Below, one piece after another: positions 8,312-13,022 of a stretch of DNA of 14,821 nucleotides. The stretch spans positions 1 through 14,821 of the forward strand of contig JACDGR010000040.1 in NCBI GenBank assembly GCA_013821525.1, written 5' to 3'. This DNA comes from Actinomycetota bacterium (GTDB taxonomy: Bacteria > Actinomycetota > Thermoleophilia > Gaiellales > Gaiellaceae). The position numbers and the translations under genes are program-made. Every line of letters begins with the position of its first letter. Positions within the stretch are counted from its first letter, which is position 1. The notes under the pieces were generated by a model. That model saw only the letters and a program-made list of their open reading frames with translations, did not search any database and was not told where the DNA came from.

Positions 8312-8317
8312 ATCTTA
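8312..8317 (-). promoter_or_regulatory. Possible -10 element of nrdJ
   Basis: On the minus strand TAAGAT matches the TANNNT pattern and would give a leader of about 20 nt ahead of the GAGGAG site and ATG. No good -35 hexamer lies at the expected distance, so this is weak. Confidence 0.25.
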
Positions 8318-8389
8318 GTTTCGAGGACCTGCCTGCCGTCGTCGGCGCCGGACCCCGCTGGGCGAGCTTGGGGACTCTAGGGATGGGTC

Positions 8390-8419
8390 CTGACGGAGCC
8401 GCAAAATCGGCTCGGTCAG
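8390..8419 (-). terminator. Terminator-like hairpin after the secreted-protein gene
   Basis: Arms CTGACGGAGCCG and CGGCTCGGTCAG (plus-strand sense) pair over 12 bp with one mismatch around a 6-nt AT-rich loop. The hairpin begins 16 nt past the stop at 8436 and separates this gene from nrdJ. No U-tract follows. Confidence 0.55.
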
Positions 8420-8435
8420 CGAGAAAGGAGGGCGA

Positions 8436-9014
8436 TCAGGCGCCAGGCCGGCGTGCCTGGACGCGCTTTGCGATCAGTCCCGCGGCTCCCGCGGCGACGA
8501 GCAAGAGCGCGAGGCCGCCGAGAACGAGCAGCGGAACGGGGAGCGACGACGGGCTCGAGGGGTTGAGCTGGCCCGCGAGGCCTCCATTCCCCTTGTTGCC
8601 AGGACTGCCCGTCCCGGTCACGGTGGTAGTCGTCGTGGGGGTGTCTCCGCCGCCGGAGGAGCCGCCGCTGCGCTGTGGCGGTACGAGCGTGTTGTTGCCG
8701 ACCGTCTTGTTCCCCTTCTTCTGCTTCGCGATCGCGGTCTGGAGCGCGCGCAGGATGTCGTCGTGCGCGCTCGAGTAGGTCTGCACGTCGGACGGCAGGT
8801 GCTTGAGCGCGTCGTGGTAGCAGTGCACTGAGTAGCTCTGGTCGATCCGGCCGTCGTACCAGTCGTTCAAGAGGGTCTTCCAGCACGGCGTCGCAGCGAG
8901 AGCGGCGGGCGCGTGCACGGTCGCGGCGACGAAGGCGCAGGCGACTAGCAGCACGGCGAGCAGCCTGGCAGGCAGGGTCACGGTGCGGGGTCGGAGGGCG
9001 GGGCGGCGGGGCAT
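8436..9014 (-). CDS. Secreted protein with Thr/Ser/Gly linker and C-terminal membrane anchor, function unknown
   Basis: A 192-residue protein, not assignable to a named family. Residues 1-41 form a long Sec signal peptide with an arginine-rich start and hydrophobic core (LLAVLLVACAFVAATV), probably cleaved after ALAA. The compact domain at about 42-95 contains PCWKTLLNDWYDGRIDQSY and VHCYHDALKHLPSDVQTYSS; Cys44 and Cys65 could form a disulfide. A lysine-rich stretch, then a low-complexity Ser/Gly/Thr/Pro linker (about 108-155), leads to a single hydrophobic helix (about 158-182) and a short basic tail (AKRVQARRPGA). This implies a cell-surface protein tethered by its C-terminus, orientation tail inside. 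No sortase LPXTG is present. ATG 9014 has a GGGAGG-like element upstream. The mobile element is inserted only 65 bp upstream and may have separated it from its original promoter. Confidence 0.75.
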   Translation of the reverse strand: MPRRPALRPRTVTLPARLLAVLLVACAFVAATVHAPAALAATPCWKTLLNDWYDGRIDQSYSVHCYHDALKHLPSDVQTYSSAHDDILRALQTAIAKQKKGNKTVGNNTLVPPQRSGGSSGGGDTPTTTTTVTGTGSPGNKGNGGLAGQLNPSSPSSLPVPLLVLGGLALLLVAAGAAGLIAKRVQARRPGA

Positions 9015-9073
9015 CGGGAGGGGCGGTACAGGCCGGGAGCCTAGGGGGTCGGTGTAAGGCTTTTGTGAGTCGC

Positions 9074-9079
9074 GAATAG
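9074..9079. repeat. Left copy of candidate 6-bp target-site duplication (GAATAG)
   Basis: GAATAG directly precedes the left terminal repeat and recurs at 12953-12958 just outside the right terminal repeat. It is part of a longer 17-bp direct match CGAATAGGGGTAGTGGG (9073-9089 and 12952-12968), so the true duplication length is ambiguous. Confidence 0.55.
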
Positions 9080-9096
9080 GGGTAGTGGGCTAGTTT
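9080..9096 (+). repeat. Left terminal inverted repeat of the transposon
   Basis: GGGTAGTGGGCTAGTTT is the exact reverse complement of 12936-12952. Identity stops immediately inside (TCAAAAC against TGAATTT), which marks the inner limit. Confidence 0.8.
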
Positions 9097-9112
9097 CAAA
9101 ACGACGTCCGAC

Positions 9113-9141
9113 CCGCTCCGTATTACTAATGGCCGGAGCGG
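9113..9141. repeat. Subterminal inverted repeat CCGCTCCG / CGGAGCGG
   Basis: A perfect 8-bp inverted repeat with a 13-nt AT-rich spacer lies 17 nt inside the left terminal repeat. Its GGAGCGG core recurs at 9228-9234 and, inverted, at 9268-9274. Confidence 0.6.
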
Positions 9142-9194
9142 ATGACAATCGGCGGCCCTCACGAAGGAATAGGGTAGGGCCGATAGAAAAGGGC

Positions 9195-9221
9195 GGGGCG
9201 CCGGTCGTAACCCGGCGCCCC
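9195..9221 (-). terminator. Rho-independent terminator candidate for the methyltransferase gene
   Basis: Read on the minus strand, GGGGCGCCGG pairs perfectly with CCGGCGCCCC over 10 bp around a 7-nt loop. It is followed by CGCCCTTTTCT, a short T-rich run. It lies 223 nt past the methyltransferase stop, which is far, but no better candidate is closer. Confidence 0.55.
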
Positions 9222-9227
9222 TGGGTT

Positions 9228-9274
9228 GGAGCGGATGACCGTCGACTCAGCTTTAGGGAACGGACATCCGCTCC
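9228..9274. repeat. Subterminal inverted repeat GGAGCGGATG / CATCCGCTCC
   Basis: A perfect 10-bp inverted repeat with a 27-nt spacer. The left arm extends a direct repeat, GGAGCGGATGAC, also found at 9135-9146. Together with 9113-9141 this makes four GGAGCGG cores within about 160 bp. Confidence 0.6.
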
Positions 9275-9444
9275 ACTCGGCCCCTCACGGGGCCAGCACG
9301 GTCCTATCGGACCTCCCGGACATCGCAGTAACTTCGCAACTGGAAAGTGGGCCGGGGCGATCCGAACACCGAACGGGCGCTGACGCCGACCGGCCCGCGC
9401 AGATCTTGAACCCGTCGCGGTCACGGCGCTATCGGCCAAAAGGG

Positions 9445-10872
9445 TTATCCCAACGTCATTTGACCCGGGTGGACTTCTTCGGGCGTCGGCGGCAACGCCA
9501 CGGTCATGCCCTGGGCGTTCCCGGCGTTCGGCATCTTGATCGTCTGCCCTGCAAGAAGCTCCGCGACGGTGAGCAGCTGCACGCGGGGGAACTGGCCGAA
9601 CAGCCTCGACCCGTAGAAGCCGCCTGACGCCGCTTCTGAGCGCATCGGGCCGGTGGGTTCGTTCAGTGAGATGAGGACGCCGATCTGCGCCTTCTCGCGG
9701 TCGAGGACGCCTACTAGGTCGCGGACGTGGGAAACCTGGACCTTCCCGGCCTTAACACTGACGATCACCTGCTTTGAATTGGCATCGTCATCGAAGAAGA
9801 ACAGTCGGCCATCGATGCCGTGATCTGCGCCCTTCTTGCCCTCCGCCGGTCGAGCACCGATGAGTCCAAGCGACCACCATTGAAAACCGTAGGGGTCCGA
9901 CTTGGCGAGTTCCACCGCATCGTCCGCTGTTGTGGGCTCCCCAAACACTTTGTAGTCCGAGGCACCTGCTGCCGTAAGGCGTGACTTGATAAGCGAGATC
10001 GCCAGCGCGGTGAGGTCGATTCCAATCCAGTGGCGCTTCAACCTCTCGGCAACCGCGATTGTGGTGCCGCACCCGCAGAACGGGTCCAAGACTGTCCCTC
10101 CTGGTGGACAACTCGCCGTCACGATCCGGTTGAGAAGCGCTTCCGGCTTCTGCGTGGGGTATCCGAGCCTCTCAGGTGAGTACGTCTGCAATGAGTTAAA
10201 GTCTGTCCACCAGTCTTGAAGGTGCGCGCCGCGCGAGACGTCGATTTCAGTTCTATTCACCCGGAGACCCTTCTTCTGAACGCGCTTCAACGTCTCCGGC
10301 GAGTACGAGGTGTATTGCGGCTCAAAGTAATGCTCGTCGCCCTTTGAATAGAACAGAACTATGTCGTGCTTACGTCCAAATCGCTTCTTCGATACGCCGC
10401 CGCCGCGGTACCCCCAAACGATTTCATTCTCAAAGCGCTCGGGGCCGAACACGGCATCCATAAGCAACTTCAAGTAATGGCTCGCCGTCGGGTCGCAGTG
10501 GAGGTAGATCGAACCGGTCGGCTTTAGAACACGGTGAAGCTGAGCGAGCCGCGGTGCCATCATCGTCAGATAGGCGAGCATCGTCGACGGGCCTAGCAGT
10601 GTCTGGAACGCGGTCAGCGCTTCTGCGACTCGCCCGCCATGTCGGACGGTTTCTCTGAAGGACTCCGCTGCCGCTTGATCCCAGTGCCAGGTGTCCTCAA
10701 AGGCTTTGATCTGCGCCGACGAGCGCGAGCCGTCCGCGTGGGCGAATAGGACGGAGTAGGTGGCGTTGCTGTTAAAGGGCGGATCCAGGTAGACGAGGTC
10801 GACCGTCTCGTCTTTGACGTAGCGCCGGAGCACGTCGAGGTTATCGCCGTAGTAGAGAGCATTGCCCGCCAC
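9445..10872 (-). CDS. Site-specific DNA methyltransferase (beta class) fused to an Mrr-like PD-(D/E)xK nuclease domain
   Basis: Numbering is from GTG 10872. Motif IV, YLDPPFNS with DPPF at 30-33, precedes the AdoMet-binding motif I, DPFCGCGTT around 263-271. This order defines beta-class amino-methyltransferases (N6-adenine or N4-cytosine). The segment between them holds the target-recognition part. The C-terminal 150 residues form a second domain: GFQWWSLGLIG, GADHGIDGRLFF (Asp354 in GID), QVIVSVKAGK (Lys374), VRDLVGVLDREKAQIGVLIS. That resembles Mrr/PD-(D/E)xK restriction nucleases, with SVK where ExK or QxK is usual. It may be a single-chain restriction-modification enzyme, or a methyltransferase with an inactive nuclease. 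The frame extends to an alternative GTG at 10941, which has AGGG 7 nt upstream and would add a CPDC motif; I prefer 10872 because the longer form would overlap the divergent gene's promoter and start codon. Confidence 0.85.
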   Translation of the reverse strand: MAGNALYYGDNLDVLRRYVKDETVDLVYLDPPFNSNATYSVLFAHADGSRSSAQIKAFEDTWHWDQAAAESFRETVRHGGRVAEALTAFQTLLGPSTMLAYLTMMAPRLAQLHRVLKPTGSIYLHCDPTASHYLKLLMDAVFGPERFENEIVWGYRGGGVSKKRFGRKHDIVLFYSKGDEHYFEPQYTSYSPETLKRVQKKGLRVNRTEIDVSRGAHLQDWWTDFNSLQTYSPERLGYPTQKPEALLNRIVTASCPPGGTVLDPFCGCGTTIAVAERLKRHWIGIDLTALAISLIKSRLTAAGASDYKVFGEPTTADDAVELAKSDPYGFQWWSLGLIGARPAEGKKGADHGIDGRLFFFDDDANSKQVIVSVKAGKVQVSHVRDLVGVLDREKAQIGVLISLNEPTGPMRSEAASGGFYGSRLFGQFPRVQLLTVAELLAGQTIKMPNAGNAQGMTVALPPTPEEVHPGQMTLG

Positions 10873-10890
10873 GCCTGGATATTCGCGGGC

Positions 10891-10919
10891 TTGTCGGCTG
10901 ACCCTCTCCGCGCTACAGT
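10891..10919 (+). promoter_or_regulatory. Promoter of the KGG-type gene (leaderless)
   Basis: TTGTCG at 10891-10896 and TACAGT at 10914-10919 are separated by exactly 17 nt. Only 6 nt lie between the -10 and ATG 10926, so transcription should start at or within a base of the A of the start codon. No ribosome-binding site exists, which fits a leaderless message. Confidence 0.6.
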
Positions 10920-10940
10920 CAGGGCATGCCTGACCGGTCA
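10918..10940. promoter_or_regulatory. Overlapping dyads across -10, start site and start codon: operator candidate
   Basis: GTCAGGGCATGCCTGAC (10918-10934) has dyad symmetry around GGCATGCC with one extra G on the left. TGACCGGTCA (10931-10940) is a perfect 10-bp palindrome that shares its TGAC arm. These cover the end of the -10 and the start codon of the KGG gene and lie between two divergent genes. A repressor bound here could control both; this is inference from position only. Confidence 0.4.
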
Positions 10941-11180
10941 CGCAAGCGCCCTACCGACGTGAACGAGCTAGCCAAGCAGCTCGTGGGCGAGGCTACGGGC
11001 GAGATCGAGCCGGTCGATCCCAACGCGGGGAAAGACCCTGCGGCGGTGGCTCTGGGTCGCAAGGGCGGGTTGAAGGGCGGCAGGGCTAGAGCGGCAGCGA
11101 TGAGCCCCGATGAGCGAAGCGCAGCCGCAAAGAAGGCTGCTGCGGCCCGGTGGGCTATGCGCGACTCCGACACCGTCTAG
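10926..11180 (+). CDS. Small basic KGG-motif protein, function unknown
   Basis: An 84-residue protein from ATG 10926 to TAG 11178. The first 25 residues (MPDRSRKRPTDVNELAKQLV) look like a short amphipathic helix region, followed by an acidic linker EIEPVDPNAGKDP. The C-terminal half is a conserved-looking Gly/Lys/Ala-rich block, AAVALGRKGGLKGGRARA then AAMSPDERSAAAKKAAAARW. GRKGGLKGG resembles the KGG repeat of YciG-like stress proteins, and the Lys/Ala tail resembles histone H1-like nucleic-acid-binding tails. Proteins of this build are common and uncharacterised, so I infer nucleic-acid binding at most. It is divergent from the methyltransferase with overlapping control DNA, a position where restriction-modification systems often encode a controller, but it has no helix-turn-helix. 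A 7-bp hairpin follows the stop. Confidence 0.75.
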   Translation: MPDRSRKRPTDVNELAKQLVGEATGEIEPVDPNAGKDPAAVALGRKGGLKGGRARAAAMSPDERSAAAKKAAAARWAMRDSDTV

Positions 11181-11189
11181 GACTTAGGA

Positions 11190-11212
11190 ACGGACCGCCA
11201 GCCTGGGTCCGT
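11190..11212 (+). terminator. Small terminator-like hairpin after the KGG gene
   Basis: ACGGACC (11190-11196) pairs perfectly with GGTCCGT (11206-11212) around a 9-nt loop. It begins 9 nt after the stop. The stem is short and no T-tract follows. Confidence 0.35.
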
Positions 11213-11225
11213 CCGACGAAGCTCC

Positions 11226-11231
11226 TACCCT
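11226..11231 (+). promoter_or_regulatory. -10-like element before the coiled-coil/winged-helix gene
   Basis: TACCCT fits TANNNT and would place the transcript start near 11238. That gives a 24-nt leader carrying GGGAGGAGG ahead of GTG 11262. No convincing -35 was found. Confidence 0.35.
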
Positions 11232-11261
11232 GGTCTTGTGATCAACCGGGAGGAGGCACTC

Positions 11262-11735
11262 GTGCCGCAGGACATGCAGGAAACCCTCATTCTCGCCGAG
11301 CCGCTCGGCGACATTCAGGGACTGGAAAAGAAAGCCGAGGAGTTTGAGGAGCAGGCGGCCAAACTCGCCACCAAAGCCGCCGCGCTACGGCAGATCATTG
11401 CGGGAGTTCAGGCGCTGAATGGCGATGCAGAGACCGTCCTCATGCAGCGCTCCTTCGACGCGCATAAAACAGCTTTCGCCACGCGATCCCCCGCGCCGAA
11501 CGGGCCTCGTGGTCCGAAGGCAGTGCTCGCGATCATGGCCGAGCAGCCGGATCGGGTCTGGAAGGTGATTGATCTGAAGCGCGTAATGCTGGAGCGCGGA
11601 TTTGCTCCGTCGCCGAAGGCAGTCGAAGGCAGCGTCAAGCGCCTGCGGGAGACGAACGAGATTGAGCCGGCTGGTTACGGCTTCTACAAGCTCCCGGCCG
11701 CAACTGCGGCCTCGCATGAGCAGGAGGCCGCATGA
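11262..11735 (+). CDS. Coiled-coil plus winged-helix protein, transposon cargo, function unknown
   Basis: A 157-residue protein. I chose GTG 11262 because GGGAGGAGG ends 5 nt upstream; the frame also opens at GTG 11238, which lies before that site. Residues 18-52 have heptad-like charged/alanine repeats (GLEKKAEEFEEQAAKLATKA), a probable coiled coil for dimerisation. Residues about 84-144 look like a winged helix: GPKAVLAIMAEQPDRVWKV, LKRVMLERGFAPSPKAVEGS, VKRLRETNEIEPAGYGFYKL, ending in the typical beta-wing. This suggests a DNA-binding regulator or an accessory factor of the element. It sits between the KGG gene and the transposase on the same strand, 81 nt after the former. I do not recognise a named family, and no catalytic motif is present. 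Confidence 0.72.
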   Translation: MPQDMQETLILAEPLGDIQGLEKKAEEFEEQAAKLATKAAALRQIIAGVQALNGDAETVLMQRSFDAHKTAFATRSPAPNGPRGPKAVLAIMAEQPDRVWKVIDLKRVMLERGFAPSPKAVEGSVKRLRETNEIEPAGYGFYKLPAATAASHEQEAA

Positions 11736-11791
11736 GGAGGGACTAGGCCAGAGCTGGGCCTAAAGCAGCTCTCGCCTGACCCAGGCGACGA

Positions 11792-11837
11792 GGAACCAGG
11801 AGCCGTATCCCGACAAAAGAACGCGGCTCCTGGTTCC
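11792..11837 (+). terminator. Long hairpin, terminator candidate for the cargo genes
   Basis: GGAACCAGGAGCCG (11792-11805) pairs perfectly over 14 bp with CGGCTCCTGGTTCC (11824-11837) around an 18-nt loop. It starts 57 nt past the stop at 11735. The stem is much longer than a typical terminator and no T-run follows, so a structural or recombination role is also possible. Confidence 0.45.
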
Positions 11838-11857
11838 GGGTCTCTCAGCTCACAGAC

Positions 11858-11926
11858 GGGGGCAGCAGGCGCGGGCCGCGGGCTTCCTAACTCGGCACCC
11901 AGGGGTTCGATTTCCCCTTGCCTCCA
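11858..11926 (+). other. Degenerate tRNA-like sequence (tRNA-Arg(CCT)-like pseudogene or attachment-site remnant)
   Basis: GGGGGCA (11858-11864) pairs with TGCCTCC (11919-11925) as a 7-bp acceptor stem with one G-T pair, followed by A as discriminator. AGGGG, loop TTCGATTT, CCCCT (11901-11918) is a perfect 5-bp T-arm with the hallmark TTCGA but an 8-nt loop. TTCCTAA (11884-11890) looks like an anticodon loop with anticodon CCT. The middle fails: the putative anticodon stem has two mismatches, the D-arm is reduced to a 3-bp stem with a 4-nt loop, U8/A9 are missing, and only 36 nt separate acceptor and T-arm instead of about 41. An intact tRNA is unlikely. It could be a decayed tRNA or the 3' half of a tRNA kept as an integration site. 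Confidence 0.38.
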
Positions 11927-11994
11927 TCTGCGTATTGGACCTTATCCGGTTTGACAGTAGCCGTCGAGCCGGACGCATTGCCCACACCAAACTC

Positions 11995-12023
11995 TTGACT
12001 TTGCCTAACCGTTCACGCATAAT
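11995..12023 (+). promoter_or_regulatory. Near-consensus promoter of the transposase gene (leaderless)
   Basis: TTGACT (11995-12000) and CATAAT (12018-12023) are separated by 17 nt, close to the sigma-A consensus. ATG begins at 12031, 7 nt after the -10, so the transcript should start at or beside the start codon. No separate ribosome-binding site is available. Confidence 0.65.
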
Positions 12024-12030
12024 GGTAGGT

Positions 12031-12942
12031 ATGAATAGATTGAGCACAGAGAAGCGCCGTGCCGTGATTGCCTCCCTCGTCGAGGGCAACTCGATCCGCG
12101 CAACCGTCCGCATGACCGGGGTTGCCAAGGCGACGGTGACGAAGCTCCTGCTCGATATGGGCACCGTCTGCTCCATCGAGCAAGACCGGTTGATGCGGGA
12201 CTTGAACTGCGAGCGCGTCCAGTGCGACGAGATTTGGGCGTTCGTTTACGCCAAGCAGAAGAACATTCCAGACTCCAAGAAGGGCGAGGACGGCGTAGGC
12301 GACGTCTGGACGTATGTGGCGATTGACCCGGACACGAAGCTCGTGCCGTCGTTCCTGATCGGCTCCCGTGACCTGAACACCGCTACCGCGTTCATGCAGG
12401 ACGTCGCGAAGCGGCTCGCCCACCGCGTTCAGCTGACCACCGACGGCAACCATCCGTACCTGAACGCCGTTCGGGGCGCGTTCTCCGGTGAGGTCGACTA
12501 CGCGCAGCTGATCAAGTACTACGGCAACGATCCGTCAAAGGCTCCTGAGCGCCGCTACAGCCCCGGTGTGTGTACCGGGACGGAGCGCCGGCCGATGATC
12601 GGCAACCCGGACAGCCAGCACGTCAGCACGTCCCATATCGAGCGGCAGAACCTCACGATGCGAATGTCGATGCGCCGCTTCACCCGGCTGACGAACGGCT
12701 TCTCAAAGAAGGCCGAGAACCTCACCGCTGCCGTCTCGCTGCATTTCGCCTACTACAACCTTTGCCGCGTCCACGGGAGCCTGAACAAGCAGACCCCGGC
12801 GATGGCAGCAGGTGTCACCGATCACGTCTGGACGCTGGACGAACTGATCGGGCTCCTGGAAGCCGCCGAGGCCGTGCCGGTCAAGCGTGGCAGCTACGCC
12901 AAGACGCGCAACGTCCGGCGCGAAGCCGAAAATTCAAACTAG
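12031..12942 (+). CDS. IS1-like DDE transposase
   Basis: A 303-residue transposase. A helix-turn-helix fills about residues 18-44 (EGNSIRATVRMTGVAKATVT). The catalytic triad reads Asp66 in VQCDEIWAFVYAK, Asp138 in LTTDGNHPYL, and Glu204 in STSHIERQNLTMRMSMRRF; the HxERxNLxxR motif followed by FSKK is characteristic of IS1-superfamily DDE enzymes. The chain ends with YNLCRVHGSLNKQTPAMAAG and a short C-terminal helix region. Unlike classic IS1 (two frames joined by -1 frameshifting), this is one continuous frame, as in the longer IS1-like group common in environmental bacteria. An upstream extension to 11935 covers the promoter and is rejected. The start ATG 12031 follows a near-consensus promoter. 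The stop lies in the right terminal repeat. The gene appears intact. Confidence 0.92.
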   Translation: MNRLSTEKRRAVIASLVEGNSIRATVRMTGVAKATVTKLLLDMGTVCSIEQDRLMRDLNCERVQCDEIWAFVYAKQKNIPDSKKGEDGVGDVWTYVAIDPDTKLVPSFLIGSRDLNTATAFMQDVAKRLAHRVQLTTDGNHPYLNAVRGAFSGEVDYAQLIKYYGNDPSKAPERRYSPGVCTGTERRPMIGNPDSQHVSTSHIERQNLTMRMSMRRFTRLTNGFSKKAENLTAAVSLHFAYYNLCRVHGSLNKQTPAMAAGVTDHVWTLDELIGLLEAAEAVPVKRGSYAKTRNVRREAENSN

Positions 12943-12952
12943 CCCACTACCC
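12936..12952 (-). repeat. Right terminal inverted repeat of the transposon
   Basis: AAACTAGCCCACTACCC is the exact reverse complement of 9080-9096 and contains the transposase stop codon. Its outer 10 nt also pair with GGGTAGTGGG at 12959-12968, making a hairpin with a GAATAG loop. Confidence 0.8.
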
Positions 12953-12958
12953 GAATAG
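12953..12958. repeat. Right copy of candidate target-site duplication (GAATAG)
   Basis: It matches 9074-9079. It is followed by GGGTAGTGGG, a partial copy of the element's own end lying outside the element. Confidence 0.55.
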
Positions 12959-13022
12959 GGGTAGTGGGTCCGTCTGAACCGTAACTACCGCGCGGCGTCG
13001 AGATTCCCTCTGCAGCCCAGCC

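Larger units (their letters stand above)
9097..9444. other. Gene-free subterminal region of the transposon
   Basis: I see no credible gene in these 348 bases; open frames here lack a family, a ribosome-binding site or a signal. The stretch is rich in dyads: the GGAGCGG set (9113-9141 and 9228-9274), a strong GC hairpin at 9195-9221, GGCCCC/GGGGCC at 9279-9294, GGTCC/GGACC at 9300-9313, and the pair GGCCGATAG (9178-9186) with CTATCGGCC (9429-9437). It may act as transposon-end recognition DNA and as the 3' untranslated/terminator region of the methyltransferase. Confidence 0.5.
11736..12030 (+). other. Structured gene-free stretch between cargo and transposase
   Basis: There is no credible gene here. 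From left to right it holds nested small inverted repeats (TAGGCC/GGCCTA at 11744-11762, AGAGCTG/CAGCTCT at 11750-11772, TCGCCTG/CAGGCGA at 11772-11788), a long 14-bp hairpin (11792-11837), a tRNA-like sequence (11858-11926), and the transposase promoter (11995-12023). A lone TTGACA at 11951-11956 has no matching -10. Confidence 0.55.
9080..12952 (+). mobile_element. IS1-like transposon carrying a methyltransferase/nuclease fusion and two small putative DNA-binding proteins
   Basis: The unit is 3,873 bp. Its ends are a perfect 17-bp inverted repeat, GGGTAGTGGGCTAGTTT at 9080-9096 and its reverse complement at 12936-12952, flanked by GAATAG on both sides. The transposase stop codon TAG (12940-12942) lies inside the right repeat, as is usual when the transposase belongs to the ends. 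No second copy of the left repeat is visible just upstream of the transposase, so a minimal IS is not delimited within it. Contents in order: a subterminal region with iterated GGAGCGG motifs, the methyltransferase-nuclease (minus), the KGG-type protein (plus), the coiled-coil/winged-helix protein (plus), a tRNA-like sequence, and the transposase (plus). Parts of the methyltransferase gene are less GC-rich than the flanks, which fits recent transfer. The boundaries are read directly; mobility of the whole unit is inferred. Confidence 0.78.

Noticed and set aside
5870..8380. An 836-codon open frame on the plus strand
   Set aside because: It is the antisense of nrdJ, which is unmistakable by motif. 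Long antisense frames are common in GC-rich DNA, and this one shows no domain.
8288..8435. Cobalamin riboswitch or NrdR box upstream of nrdJ
   Set aside because: I looked for the B12-box and for paired NrdR-type AT-rich palindromes; only a terminator hairpin and a ribosome-binding site are visible.
9041..9439. A 132-codon frame on the minus strand at the transposon's left end
   Set aside because: It crosses the element boundary and terminal repeat, and has no ribosome-binding site, signal or domain.
11858..11926. Functional tRNA-Arg(CCT) gene
   Set aside because: The acceptor and T-arms fit, but the anticodon stem has two mismatches, the D-arm is nearly missing and the spacing is about five bases short, so I list it only as tRNA-like.
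11951..11956. Perfect TTGACA as a second transposase promoter
   Set aside because: No -10-like hexamer occurs 16-18 nt downstream; the promoter at 11995-12023 is far better.
11935..12030. Upstream extension of the transposase frame
   Set aside because: It would cover the near-consensus promoter at 11995-12023, and the family N-terminus begins at MNRLSTEKR (12031).
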